From Acidobacteriaceae bacterium (GTDB lineage: Bacteria; Acidobacteriota; Terriglobia; Terriglobales; Acidobacteriaceae): a stretch of 37,771 bases of DNA. Location of the stretch: positions 1 through 37,771 of the forward strand of contig PMWW01000121.1 in NCBI GenBank assembly GCA_003165795.1, read 5' to 3'. The notes under the pieces were generated by a model. The model worked only from the letters and a program-made list of their open reading frames with translations, did not search any database and was not told the DNA's origin. Position 1 is the stretch's first letter. Every line of letters begins with the position of its first letter. Shown here one piece after another: positions 25,139 to 33,216 of this stretch. A program made the translations under genes and the position numbers.

Positions 25139-26746
25139 CTACTCTCCGCCGCTGACCTTCGGGGCGTAGGGATTGTCGTCCACCACTCGCCAGACGGTAT
25201 CGAGCACCGTTCCATCGACCCATTTCACCACTGCAACCGGATAATCGAGCAGGCGGGGCTTGGACGGCTTGCCGCCGCAAATCTTCTCGACCTCGGCTTT
25301 GATTTCTTCGATGGAGCGGATGGGCAGGCCCTTGCCTCTGACCGCATCGAGCAGGTCTTGTCGTTTGGGATTGATGGCGATGCCGCGCTCGGTTGCGATG
25401 ACGTCAATTAGCTCGCCAGGACCGGTGATTGTCGTGACCTCGTCAACGATCACGGGAATGCGGTCGCGGAAAGATGGGACCGCGAGGATGGTGCATCCCG
25501 CAAACAGACAGTTCTGCCATCCGCCAATGCCATGCAGCAGCCGGCCGTCGGAATGCGTGACCACGTTGGCGTTGAAGTGGACATCCACTTCGGTTGCGCC
25601 CAGCACGGCGGCGTCGACCATGGAAGCGAAGTTGCCCTTGCCGTGGAAGTTATACGAAGTGAAGGGACTGGTCGCCACATGCCGCGGATCGCTGGCGATG
25701 GAACGCACCGCGTCAAGGTCGAAGGTCTGGCCGTCGAGAATGTAGCCGATGAGACCCTCGTTCAGCATATCGACCAGATATTTGGTCGAACCGCCACGCA
25801 CGAAACTGGCTTTCACGTTTGCCGCTTTCATCATGCGCGCGAGATGGTCCACGAAAGCCAGGGCGATGCCGCCAGCTCCGGCCTGAAAGGAGAACCCGTC
25901 ACGCATGATGCCACTGTCGCACAAGAAGCGGGCGACCAACTCCGAAATCCGCAGCCGGTCGGGGCTGCGCGTGATCTGCGTGGTGCCGCTGACGATCATC
26001 GAAGGGTCGCCGATGGAATCCACTTGCACTACGTAGTCCACGTTGTTGCCCTGAATCTGCCACGGAATGCAGGGGAAGGGCACGAGATTGTCGGTGACCG
26101 CGATAACGCGGTCTGCGTAGACGGAGTCGGCCAGCGCAAATCCCAGCGATCCGCAAGCCGACTTGCCATGCGAGCCGTCGGCATTGCCGAAGAAATCGGC
26201 GGTAGGCGCAGCGATGACCGCGATGTCAATGTGAACCTCGCCGTCCTGCACCGCTTGCCAACGTCCGCCGTGCGAACGCAAAACGCCAAGCCCGCGCATG
26301 TTGCCGTGCGAGCAGTAGTCGCCAAGCGGGCCATTCATGCTGCCTTCGATGTGATGCACCGCACCCGACTTCATCAGGTCGATGACCGGCTCGTGACAGG
26401 GAAACGACGCACTGGGAAACCAGACGAGGTCCTTCGCTCCCATGCGAGCGGCGGTTTGCAAGGCGGTGAGCGCAACCCGGTCTCCCTCGCGCAAATGATG
26501 ATGGCTACTGATGGTCATGCCGTCGCGCAGACCGCAGAGTCGCAGCGCCGTTTCGAGATCGGGCACCCGCTTGTCGCCGTTGGCCGGATAGTCGCTGTTG
26601 CTACGGATTGACGGGCCGGCTTTGTGACCGGTAGGGCGATGTCCGTCCACACCCTTGTACGGCTCCTGCTCACGGCCGTTGACCATCGTCGGAACGCGAC
26701 GGCCGGCGGCGTTCGTGATTAGTCCCGTCGCTAAACCTGCGCTCAT
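25139..26746 (-). CDS. citF: Citrate lyase alpha subunit (acetyl-ACP:citrate ACP-transferase)
   Basis: CitF exchanges the acetyl group on the acyl-carrier protein for citrate, the first half of citrate cleavage. The 535 residues cover the whole family (usually ~505-515), with typical blocks such as GLRDGMTISSHHHLREGD, IEGSMNGPLGDYCSHG, ADFFGNADGSHGKSACGSLGFALADSVYAD, FSFQAGAGGIALAF and NFHGKGNFASMVDAAVLGATEVDVHFNANVVTHSDG. It overlaps the fused CitD-CitE gene by four bases (ATGA), with AGGAGC before the start, so the subunits are translationally coupled. It is the last gene of the six-gene tricarboxylate operon. A citramalate lyase alpha subunit would look similar and cannot be excluded. Confidence 0.93.
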   Translation of the reverse strand: MSAGLATGLITNAAGRRVPTMVNGREQEPYKGVDGHRPTGHKAGPSIRSNSDYPANGDKRVPDLETALRLCGLRDGMTISSHHHLREGDRVALTALQTAARMGAKDLVWFPSASFPCHEPVIDLMKSGAVHHIEGSMNGPLGDYCSHGNMRGLGVLRSHGGRWQAVQDGEVHIDIAVIAAPTADFFGNADGSHGKSACGSLGFALADSVYADRVIAVTDNLVPFPCIPWQIQGNNVDYVVQVDSIGDPSMIVSGTTQITRSPDRLRISELVARFLCDSGIMRDGFSFQAGAGGIALAFVDHLARMMKAANVKASFVRGGSTKYLVDMLNEGLIGYILDGQTFDLDAVRSIASDPRHVATSPFTSYNFHGKGNFASMVDAAVLGATEVDVHFNANVVTHSDGRLLHGIGGWQNCLFAGCTILAVPSFRDRIPVIVDEVTTITGPGELIDVIATERGIAINPKRQDLLDAVRGKGLPIRSIEEIKAEVEKICGGKPSKPRLLDYPVAVVKWVDGTVLDTVWRVVDDNPYAPKVSGGE

Positions 26747-27987
26747 GATTGTGCTCCTGATGCCAGATCATTGCCGACGATACCCATCTGCCGGGCTCGC
26801 GCCACCAGTTTCAGCGCCCGCTGCACCACCGGTGCATCGATCATCTTCGAGCCCAGGCTGACAACTCCGAGGCCGCGCCTCTGAGCGTCTTCATAGGCGG
26901 CGACGATTTCTCGCGCTTTTTCCACCTCTGACGCAGTGGGACTGAAGGCACGATGAATGATCTCGATCTGAATAGGGTGAATGCACCCCATGCCTTCGAA
27001 GCCCAGGGCGCGAGAAGCTTGGCCCCAGCGCAACAGTCCGTCGCCATCAGCCGCGTCGCCGTATGCCGAGTCGATGGCCTGCACGTGCGCGGCGTGAGCT
27101 GCATTCGCTACTCGCTGACGCGCGTACAGCGATTCGGTTCCTTCAGGAGTCTTCGCCACGCCGAGATCGGCAGTGTAGTCTTCCAGGCCAATGGTTATTG
27201 CGGCGATCTGGCTGGAGGCCTTTGCGATGGTGAAAGCGTTCTCGATACCGAGCGCGGACTCCAGGATCGGCATTAGCCAAATCGGGCGAGCGACGCCCAC
27301 CTGCTGCGCGATCAATTCCATGGCTCTGACAACGTCAGATATCTGTTCCGGCGTCTCTACTTTCGGAACCAGGATCAAATCGGGCGATTGCGGAACGATC
27401 TCCTCCAGATCGGCCAATCCCAACGGAAGCTGATTGATGCGGACCATGCGCTCGGCCGCTTCGAAATCCAACGCCCGCAGCGCATTGCGCACCAGCAGCC
27501 GCGCAGTGTCTTTCTCCGCGAAGTAAACTGAGTCTTCCAGGTCGAGGATGATTGCATCCGGGGCGTGCAGTCCGGCGTTGACGAAGTACTTCGGCTCATT
27601 GCCCGGAAGATAGAGACGCGAGCGCCGCAAGCGATCGCGCGGCGAAGGCGCGGGCAGAGCGACGGCATCCGGCAAAGATGATTTGCCTTCCGCCAGTCCG
27701 GCCCGGCGAACGGCCGCTTCGATGCGGGCCGCAATGACGAACGGCAGCGCTCCTTCGTCGACGATGTCGATGTGGGCGTGCTTGACCCCCAGCGACTGCA
27801 ACACATCACGCACTTGTTGCCGGATGGCCCCGCCGTAGTAAAGATCCACGCGCGAGCGCAATTGGATATCGATACCACCGCTGGTGCGCTGCTCGAAGGT
27901 CACGTGCAGGTCGGAGCGAACGTCGCTTCCGGCGCGTCCGGCCTCGCCTCGAGCGTCTGCAACGTGTGGTGCAGCCGAAGAAGTCAA
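26743..27987 (-). CDS. citE: Fused citrate lyase acyl-carrier (CitD) and beta (CitE) subunit
   Basis: The 414-residue chain joins two normally separate subunits. Residues about 16-95 are CitD-like: AGRAGSD, then SDLHVTFE, GGIDIQLRSRVDLYYGGAIRQQVRDVLQSLGV and VDEGALPFVIAARIEAAVRRAG. Ser21 (or Ser25) is the candidate site for the phosphoribosyl-dephospho-CoA prosthetic group. A short Pro-rich linker leads to CitE (about 117-414): RSRLYLPGNEPKYF, AIILDLEDSV, LILVPKVETPEQI, IWLMPILESALGIENAF, ITIGLEDYTADLG and GFEGMGCIHPIQIEIIH. CitE cleaves citryl-ACP to oxaloacetate and acetyl-ACP. Initiation is at TTG 27987, with CGGAGGT 8 bases before it. No citC, citX or citG is nearby. Confidence 0.9.
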   Translation of the reverse strand: MTSSAAPHVADARGEAGRAGSDVRSDLHVTFEQRTSGGIDIQLRSRVDLYYGGAIRQQVRDVLQSLGVKHAHIDIVDEGALPFVIAARIEAAVRRAGLAEGKSSLPDAVALPAPSPRDRLRRSRLYLPGNEPKYFVNAGLHAPDAIILDLEDSVYFAEKDTARLLVRNALRALDFEAAERMVRINQLPLGLADLEEIVPQSPDLILVPKVETPEQISDVVRAMELIAQQVGVARPIWLMPILESALGIENAFTIAKASSQIAAITIGLEDYTADLGVAKTPEGTESLYARQRVANAAHAAHVQAIDSAYGDAADGDGLLRWGQASRALGFEGMGCIHPIQIEIIHRAFSPTASEVEKAREIVAAYEDAQRRGLGVVSLGSKMIDAPVVQRALKLVARARQMGIVGNDLASGAQS

Positions 27988-28001
27988 GATCGTTTACCTC
28001 C

Positions 28002-28059
28002 GGGGCTAAAGTCCTTACATAATTTGCGCGACAGAGACGCTGGCCTGAAGGTCAGCTCT
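28002..28059. repeat. Two-module intergenic repeat in the dehydrogenase-citDE spacer
   Basis: Module 1 is GGGGCTAAAGTCC (28002-28014) and module 2 is GACGCTGGCCTGAAGGTCAGCTCT (28036-28059), about 20 bases apart. The same two modules, same order and orientation, are at 33101-33161 in another spacer of this operon. The left module lies just upstream of the citDE SD. Confidence 0.7.
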
Positions 28060-28085
28060 TCCATCGCGAGGTCTGAGGGCAATAT

Positions 28086-29303
28086 CTAAACCACGCCGAC
28101 AGCCGCCTCCACATGCGAGCCAAGTTGTGCCAGGATGGCGTCGGTCATCTGCATCGTCGAGGCCGCTCCTTGGGCCAGCGACTGCGGGCCGCCCGGGATG
28201 CGCAACATATCGTAACTACGCACCTTGCCTTCGGCGACAACGGCAGCGATCGCAGCGCGGATCTGCTCCGCCTGCGCGTTTTCGCCGACGTGGTCCAGCA
28301 TCATCGCCGCTGACAGGACCATGGCGATGGGATTCACAATCGGTGGATCGAGCTCAGCATACTTCGGAGCGGAACCGTGCGTAGGTTCAAAAACAGCGAC
28401 CTCCTCACCGAGGTTCCCCGAGGCTGCGAAGCCGAGCCCGCCGACCAGTCCGGCGAAGGCATCGCTAATCACGTCGCCGAAAAGGTTGCTGGCGACGATC
28501 ACGCCGTAGTCTTCCGGATTCTTGGTGAGCCACATGGTTTGCGCGTCGATGTTGGTGGACCACAGTGGAATGTCGCCGTACTGCTTCTGCACTTCCTTGG
28601 CGGCGTCTTCCATCATCCCCGAAGTTTCGCGCAGCACGTTGGGCTTCTCGCAAATGGTTACGGACTTGTAGCCGAACTTGCGCGCATGTTGGAAGGCCGC
28701 TTCGCAGATACGTCGCGCCGCCGGACGCGTGATGATGCGGACGGAAATGGCGAGATCTTCGCCGGCAACTTTCTCGAAAGGCTTGAACTTCGTATTTGTA
28801 CTCAGGGCATCGCGCACCGCCTGCGGAGGGTTGGTCCACTCCACGCCGGCGTAGAGGCCCTCGGTATTTTGCCGGAAGACCACCACATCAACTTTCGGTT
28901 CTTCAAAGCCGCCAGCAGGCTTCTTGCGAATGAAGTTCAGCGGATTACCGGGAAACGACAGGCACGGCCGCGTGCAGACGTCGAGGTTGAACTTCTGCCG
29001 CACGGCAACGACGGGGCTGAAGTATTGATGGCCTTTGCCCCTCAATGCCGGCGTCAGCTCCGCCTCAGCTTCTTTCTTGGGCTTTGAAGTGATTGCGCCG
29101 AAGAGGCCGACTTTGTGCCGGCGCAGCAGTTCGAGGGTGCGCTCGGGCAAAGCATTGCCCTCTTTGATCCAACACTCCCAGCCGATATCGGCGTGAACAT
29201 ATTCAGCCTCGAAACCAACCGCGTCGAGCACGCGGATGGCTTCGGGAAGGACCTGATTTCCGATGCCATCTCCGGGCATGGTCACGATCGTGTGTTTTGC
29301 CAT
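28086..29303 (-). CDS. Isocitrate/isopropylmalate dehydrogenase-family enzyme
   Basis: This is an NAD(P)-dependent decarboxylating beta-hydroxyacid dehydrogenase. The 405 residues begin IVTMPGDGIGNQV and hold the family landmarks: VVVFRQNTEGLYAGVEW (catalytic Tyr), SVRIITRPAARRI, Lys in EKPNVLRETSG, the metal-binding Asp stretch SNLFGDVISDAFAGLVGGLGFAASGN, and the cofactor loop FEPTHGSAPKYA with NPIAMVLSAAMML. It is longer than LeuB (~350) and lacks a clear specificity signature, so isocitrate, homoisocitrate, methylmalate or tartrate are all possible. AGGAGAGG precedes the ATG. Its place between the aconitase-like and citrate-lyase genes suggests a tricarboxylic substrate. Confidence 0.9.
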   Translation of the reverse strand: MAKHTIVTMPGDGIGNQVLPEAIRVLDAVGFEAEYVHADIGWECWIKEGNALPERTLELLRRHKVGLFGAITSKPKKEAEAELTPALRGKGHQYFSPVVAVRQKFNLDVCTRPCLSFPGNPLNFIRKKPAGGFEEPKVDVVVFRQNTEGLYAGVEWTNPPQAVRDALSTNTKFKPFEKVAGEDLAISVRIITRPAARRICEAAFQHARKFGYKSVTICEKPNVLRETSGMMEDAAKEVQKQYGDIPLWSTNIDAQTMWLTKNPEDYGVIVASNLFGDVISDAFAGLVGGLGFAASGNLGEEVAVFEPTHGSAPKYAELDPPIVNPIAMVLSAAMMLDHVGENAQAEQIRAAIAAVVAEGKVRSYDMLRIPGGPQSLAQGAASTMQMTDAILAQLGSHVEAAVGVV

Positions 29304-29323
29304 CCAAAACCTCTCCTTCGAGG

Positions 29324-29370
29324 TTCATCCTGAGCGCAGGCGGCATTTCGCCGCCGTAGTCAAAGGACCC
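29324..29370 (+). repeat. TCATCCTGAGCG-type intergenic repeat, copy 3
   Basis: TTCATCCTGAGCGCAGGCGG, then CATTTCGCCGCCGTAGTC and AAAGGACCC. It matches 12737-12786 with a few changes (GTAGTCAAAGG for GGAGTCGAAGG). It fills much of the 111-base spacer between the aconitase-like gene and the dehydrogenase gene. Confidence 0.7.
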
Positions 29371-29414
29371 CTATTCTTCCAGCACTGACGTATCCCACAT
29401 TGTGAGATCATCCC

Positions 29415-31376
29415 CTAAACCGCCACCGCTCCATGAATTCCCAGCTTCTTGCTAACCAGATTCTCCACGCCGCCTACGATCACCAACGACTGCGGCACGC
29501 TGCCCAGAGCTGGGAAGGTAAACACTTCGCCGGCATACTTGATGGTGCTGGCGGCGAAGTCAACTTCGATCAGGGCCCCGGGAATAATGCTCTTCTCCTT
29601 GCGCGCAATCGCATCCGCAAACTTTGCGCGCAGACGGCGTACCAACTGCGGCGTCTCGATGCACAAGAATCCGTTGTTGAAAGCGTTACGCAGGTACGTC
29701 TGTGAAAAGCTGCCGGCAATCACCAGGGGAATGCCTTTGCACTGCAGTGCGGTTACCGCCTGTTCGCGGCTGGAGCCGGTCCCGAAGTTAAAGCCGCCGA
29801 CCACAACGTCGCCTGCCTCGGTGCGCCCGGCAAACTGCGGATCATAGTTTTCCATCACCACGTGCGCCATCATCTCGGGCGTCATGTCTTCGCGATAGGT
29901 GTAATCCTTGCCGTAGATACCGTCGGTGTTCAGATTGTCCGGCGGGAGAAAGACCAACCGTCCACGAACGCTGGCTGGAAATCCAGCAAGGATCTCTACC
30001 TTTTCGGCGGCAGCCGACGCCTCCGGGAACTCCTCGAAACATCTCGTCACTTCGCGGTATTGCGGCTGTCCCGGCCCGCAGATGTAGCCCGCGATAGCCG
30101 ACGCCGCCACCACTTCGGGACTGCCGAGATAGCACTGTGCGTCGCGCGAGCCCATGCGTCCTTTGAAATTGCGATTGGTGGCGGAGATGCCGACTTCGCC
30201 AGCTTCGAGCAGCCCCGTGCCCAGGCCGATGCACGGTCCGCATCCGGAAGGCAGCGGCTGCGCCCCGGCATCGAGAAAAATCTTCCAGATGCCGCGCTTC
30301 TCGGCTTCCTCTTGCACCGAGCGGCTGGCGGCAGCAAGATAGAAGGTCACGCTATTTGCGATTGTCTGACCCTGTAAAACTTTCGCTGCAGCCGCAAGAT
30401 CCTCCAGCCGCGAATTTACGCAGGAGACGAGGTAGGCCTTCTGGATGGCAACCTTTTTTTTCGCGATCTCGGCAACCGATTGCATTACCTGCACTGTGTC
30501 TGGCCCGGAGACGTGCGGCGTAACCTCGCCGAGGTTGAGAACGATGCGGGCGGCATAGACCGCGTCTTGGTCGGGAGCGGGAGGATTCCTGCGCCATGCC
30601 GCAAACTTCTCTTGCGGAATGCGTGCGACGCCCTGTGCTCGCAGTTCGCGATTGCGCGCGTCCAAATAAGCGAGCGTGACCTCATCCACCGGAAACCAGC
30701 CCACCAGCGCGCCCCACTCGGTGGACATGTTGGCGATGCTCAAACGCGCATCCATGCTGAGCGAAGCCACGCCCGGGCCGGCGAATTCGACGGCAGCGTT
30801 CAACACTTCTTCCTGGTTGTACAAGCCGCAGAGCGTAACGATGATGTCCTTGCCGGTCGCGCCCGCCGCGAGTTTGCCCTCGAGGACGACCTGCACCGTG
30901 CGCGGAATCTGCCACCAGAATTCGCCGGTGGCCCAGATGGCCGCAGCGTCGGTGCGAACCACTGGCGTTCCAATCGCGCCCAGCGCTCCGTACATATTGG
31001 AGTGCGAGTCGGAGGCCACGACAAACGTTCCGGGCAGCACATAGCCTTTCTCCACCATGATCTGGTGACCAATGCCCGTGCCCGGTGGATAAAAATCGAT
31101 GCCGCGTTCGCGCGCGAAAGTTTCCATGCTGCGATACTTGGCCAGGTTCGACTCTTCCGGGTTCTGAATGTCGTGGTCGGCGGTGAACACCGGCTGCGCG
31201 GGATCGTACACCTGCCTGGCGCCGATGGCCTTGAACTTCTTCATCACCGCCGAAGTGTTGTCGTGAGTCATCACGTGGTAGGGGCGGATGGAGAGGAAAT
31301 CGCCCGCGCGCAAGGGGCGGCTCGGCCCCTCAGCCATGTGAGACTGGGAAATCTTTTCTACGATGGTCTGTGCCAT
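29415..31376 (-). CDS. Single-chain aconitase-superfamily hydro-lyase, homoaconitase (Lys4)-like
   Basis: The 653-residue protein joins a LeuC-like large domain and a LeuD-like swivel domain in one chain. The [4Fe-4S] ligands are Cys319 (SCVNSRLEDL), Cys379 and Cys382 (PSGCGPCIGLG). The N-terminal part has THDNTSAVMKKF, TGIGHQIMVEKG and VVASDSHSNMYGALGA. The swivel domain reads DNLNTDGIYGKDYTYREDMTPEMM, ENYD, GFNFGTGSSREQAVTALQCKGIPLVIAGSFSQTYLRNAFNNG. From memory this resembles fungal homoaconitase Lys4 more than aconitase A or B. It should interconvert 2- and 3-hydroxy tricarboxylates through the cis-ene acid. An AGAGGC site precedes the ATG. Confidence 0.9.
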   Translation of the reverse strand: MAQTIVEKISQSHMAEGPSRPLRAGDFLSIRPYHVMTHDNTSAVMKKFKAIGARQVYDPAQPVFTADHDIQNPEESNLAKYRSMETFARERGIDFYPPGTGIGHQIMVEKGYVLPGTFVVASDSHSNMYGALGAIGTPVVRTDAAAIWATGEFWWQIPRTVQVVLEGKLAAGATGKDIIVTLCGLYNQEEVLNAAVEFAGPGVASLSMDARLSIANMSTEWGALVGWFPVDEVTLAYLDARNRELRAQGVARIPQEKFAAWRRNPPAPDQDAVYAARIVLNLGEVTPHVSGPDTVQVMQSVAEIAKKKVAIQKAYLVSCVNSRLEDLAAAAKVLQGQTIANSVTFYLAAASRSVQEEAEKRGIWKIFLDAGAQPLPSGCGPCIGLGTGLLEAGEVGISATNRNFKGRMGSRDAQCYLGSPEVVAASAIAGYICGPGQPQYREVTRCFEEFPEASAAAEKVEILAGFPASVRGRLVFLPPDNLNTDGIYGKDYTYREDMTPEMMAHVVMENYDPQFAGRTEAGDVVVGGFNFGTGSSREQAVTALQCKGIPLVIAGSFSQTYLRNAFNNGFLCIETPQLVRRLRAKFADAIARKEKSIIPGALIEVDFAASTIKYAGEVFTFPALGSVPQSLVIVGGVENLVSKKLGIHGAVAV

Positions 31377-31459
31377 ATATGCCTCTAAATTCGCGGACTC
31401 CCGAGTCAGGGTGAGAACATTGTGCCGTCCCTACAGGACTCGGATTTATTTCCGCTTTA

Positions 31460-31479
31460 CCCAGGGCTTCCGCCCTGGG
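31460..31479. repeat. Intergenic palindrome CCCAGGGC-TTCC-GCCCTGGG
   Basis: A perfect palindrome, with the wider unit ACCCAGGGCTTCC...CCTGGGCTAATG related to 19369-19388. It lies in the 279-base spacer between the MmgE/PrpD gene and the aconitase-like gene. The remainder of the spacer shows no coding frame or clear promoter. Confidence 0.65.
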
Positions 31480-31655
31480 CTAATGTTGTTTCGCTCTTCG
31501 GGCTGGGCTGATGAGTTCTCTGGCCTTAATTACCCAGCACAAGCTCAACGATTGACCCCTCGCGCCAACTTCAGGCCCCTAAGGTCAGCAATTAACGGCT
31601 GGCTCCTTTTAAAGTTTCGGCACAGTCCATCAGACCCGCCTCGCGATAAGTAACC

Positions 31656-33062
31656 CTACTTCACGCAAAACATTCTCATCAGTTCGCTCACGCTCGACTG
31701 CTTCTCCAAGTTCCAGATGGCGTCGATGGCGCGGCGGCGCGCCTGGCACGACATCACCGGCTCGGCCAACGCCTCGAACTTCTCTTCCACTTCATTATCG
31801 GTCAGGGGATTGCGCGGGTCGCCTTTAGGATAGTCGAGCTGCTCGGTAAATTCGCGGCCATCGATGGTATGAATCCTGACGATCACGCGCTGCAAGGCAG
31901 GAAAGAGTTTTTCGATTTCAGAATCGGCCGTTACGACGATCTTGTTAAGCTGCTCCCGAATCACCGGGTCCATGATCTTCGCTGGCGTGAATTGCAGCGG
32001 CGTCACCTGGCGCTCGGCGATGGCGGCGGCGACTACATAGGGCAGCGAGTGATCGGCGGTTTCCTTGGTGTGCGGATCGTATTTGCTGGGATCGCTAAGG
32101 ATGTCGGCGCCGCGCGCGGTGGTGCGAATATGCACTTTGGCGATATCGTTGGGCCTTAGATCGTGGTCCTTAACCAGCGCCAGCACAGCCGAGATCGGAG
32201 TATGCGTCAGCGCTTCGGTGGGAAACGCCTTCATCCCACATTGTGTGATACGCCAGGAATCGCCCAGCCCATTGGTCAGGATGTTCAGCTTCCACTCCGG
32301 ACCGAAGCAGTGCACCAAGCCTTCTTTACCGTCGATGACATGTTCCGGACCGGTGTAACCTTTTTCCGCGAGCAGGGCGGCCAACATCCCACTCTGTGTG
32401 GCCATGGGATCGACGGTGTTCTTCATCATGGTCAGCTTGCCGGCAGTGACCGCGCCCAGAGTGGCGCGCGCGCTGGCGCTGATGCCGATGGCGTGCCGAA
32501 TCTGTTCCGGGGTGAGGTGCAACATGCGGCCGGCAACGATGGGCGAGACAAACGCCGTCAGCGTGGCATGATGCCAGCCGCGCTCGCGAATGCCAGGGAA
32601 AGCAGCTTCGCAGAGCCGCATCTCGAATTCATGACCCAACACCAGGCCAACCATGAGCTCGCGCCCGTCACTTCCAACGCGCTCGCAGGCGGCGATCGCG
32701 GCAGGAAAAATGTCAGACGGGTGCGACGGGTCCTGCTTCCAATAGATGTCGTTGTAATCCATGCAGCGGATCATCAAGGCGTTGGCGAGCGACGCCGAGA
32801 CGGCATCCATCCGCTTGCCGCTGCCGATCAGCGTTGCCTTCCCCGGCCCGGCAATTTCGTCCAGCACATCAAGGGCTATGATCACGTCGTGCTGCTGATA
32901 TCCGCCAAGCGCGCAGCCGATGCTGTCGAGCAGGAAACGTTTGGCCTGGTAAACTGCGTCCGGCGAAAGCTGGTCGAACGTCAGGTTGGCGGCCCATTGC
33001 GACATGGTCGCGGTGATGGTGGGCTGGCTCGGGGTCTTGGCCGCGGCGGCCGGGGTCGCCAT
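31656..33062 (-). CDS. MmgE/PrpD-family dehydratase/decarboxylase-like protein
   Basis: The 468-residue protein belongs to the MmgE/PrpD family (2-methylcitrate dehydratase, cis-aconitate decarboxylase and relatives). Landmarks are KRFLLDSIGCALGGY, ANALMIRCMDYNDIYWKQDPSHPSDIFPAAIAACE, the conserved RGWHHATLTAFVSPIVAGRML, AIGISASARATLGAVTAGKLTMMKNTVDPMATQSGMLAALLAEKGYTGPE and KAFPTEALTHTPISAVLAL. A catalytic function of dehydrating a methylcitrate- or citrate-like acid, or decarboxylating aconitate, is inferred from the family. GGAGAA lies 8 bases before the ATG. It is the second gene of the operon and adds a further tricarboxylate-handling activity. Confidence 0.92.
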   Translation of the reverse strand: MATPAAAAKTPSQPTITATMSQWAANLTFDQLSPDAVYQAKRFLLDSIGCALGGYQQHDVIIALDVLDEIAGPGKATLIGSGKRMDAVSASLANALMIRCMDYNDIYWKQDPSHPSDIFPAAIAACERVGSDGRELMVGLVLGHEFEMRLCEAAFPGIRERGWHHATLTAFVSPIVAGRMLHLTPEQIRHAIGISASARATLGAVTAGKLTMMKNTVDPMATQSGMLAALLAEKGYTGPEHVIDGKEGLVHCFGPEWKLNILTNGLGDSWRITQCGMKAFPTEALTHTPISAVLALVKDHDLRPNDIAKVHIRTTARGADILSDPSKYDPHTKETADHSLPYVVAAAIAERQVTPLQFTPAKIMDPVIREQLNKIVVTADSEIEKLFPALQRVIVRIHTIDGREFTEQLDYPKGDPRNPLTDNEVEEKFEALAEPVMSCQARRRAIDAIWNLEKQSSVSELMRMFCVK

Positions 33063-33100
33063 AATGATGTTCTCCGAAGTCCGAACGTAAATCGTGTTCT

Positions 33101-33161
33101 GGGCTAAAGCCCCTCATATCTATTTATAGGCGGTCTGGACGCTGGCCTGAAGGCCAGCTCT
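33101..33161. repeat. Two-module intergenic repeat in the HD-PrpD spacer
   Basis: GGGCTAAAGCCC (33101-33112) and GGACGCTGGCCTGAAGGCCAGCTCT (33137-33161). The arrangement repeats 28002-28059; the second module also matches 862-885 in reverse. It lies in the 154-base spacer before the MmgE/PrpD start. Confidence 0.72.
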
Positions 33162-33216
33162 AACCACCAATCGAGCTGCCAATAACGTACCCACTTCGCC
33201 AACGTTCTTGTCCCTG

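Noticed and set aside
25530-26611. Long plus-strand frame opposite citF
   Set aside because: Shadow of a fully conserved CitF gene.
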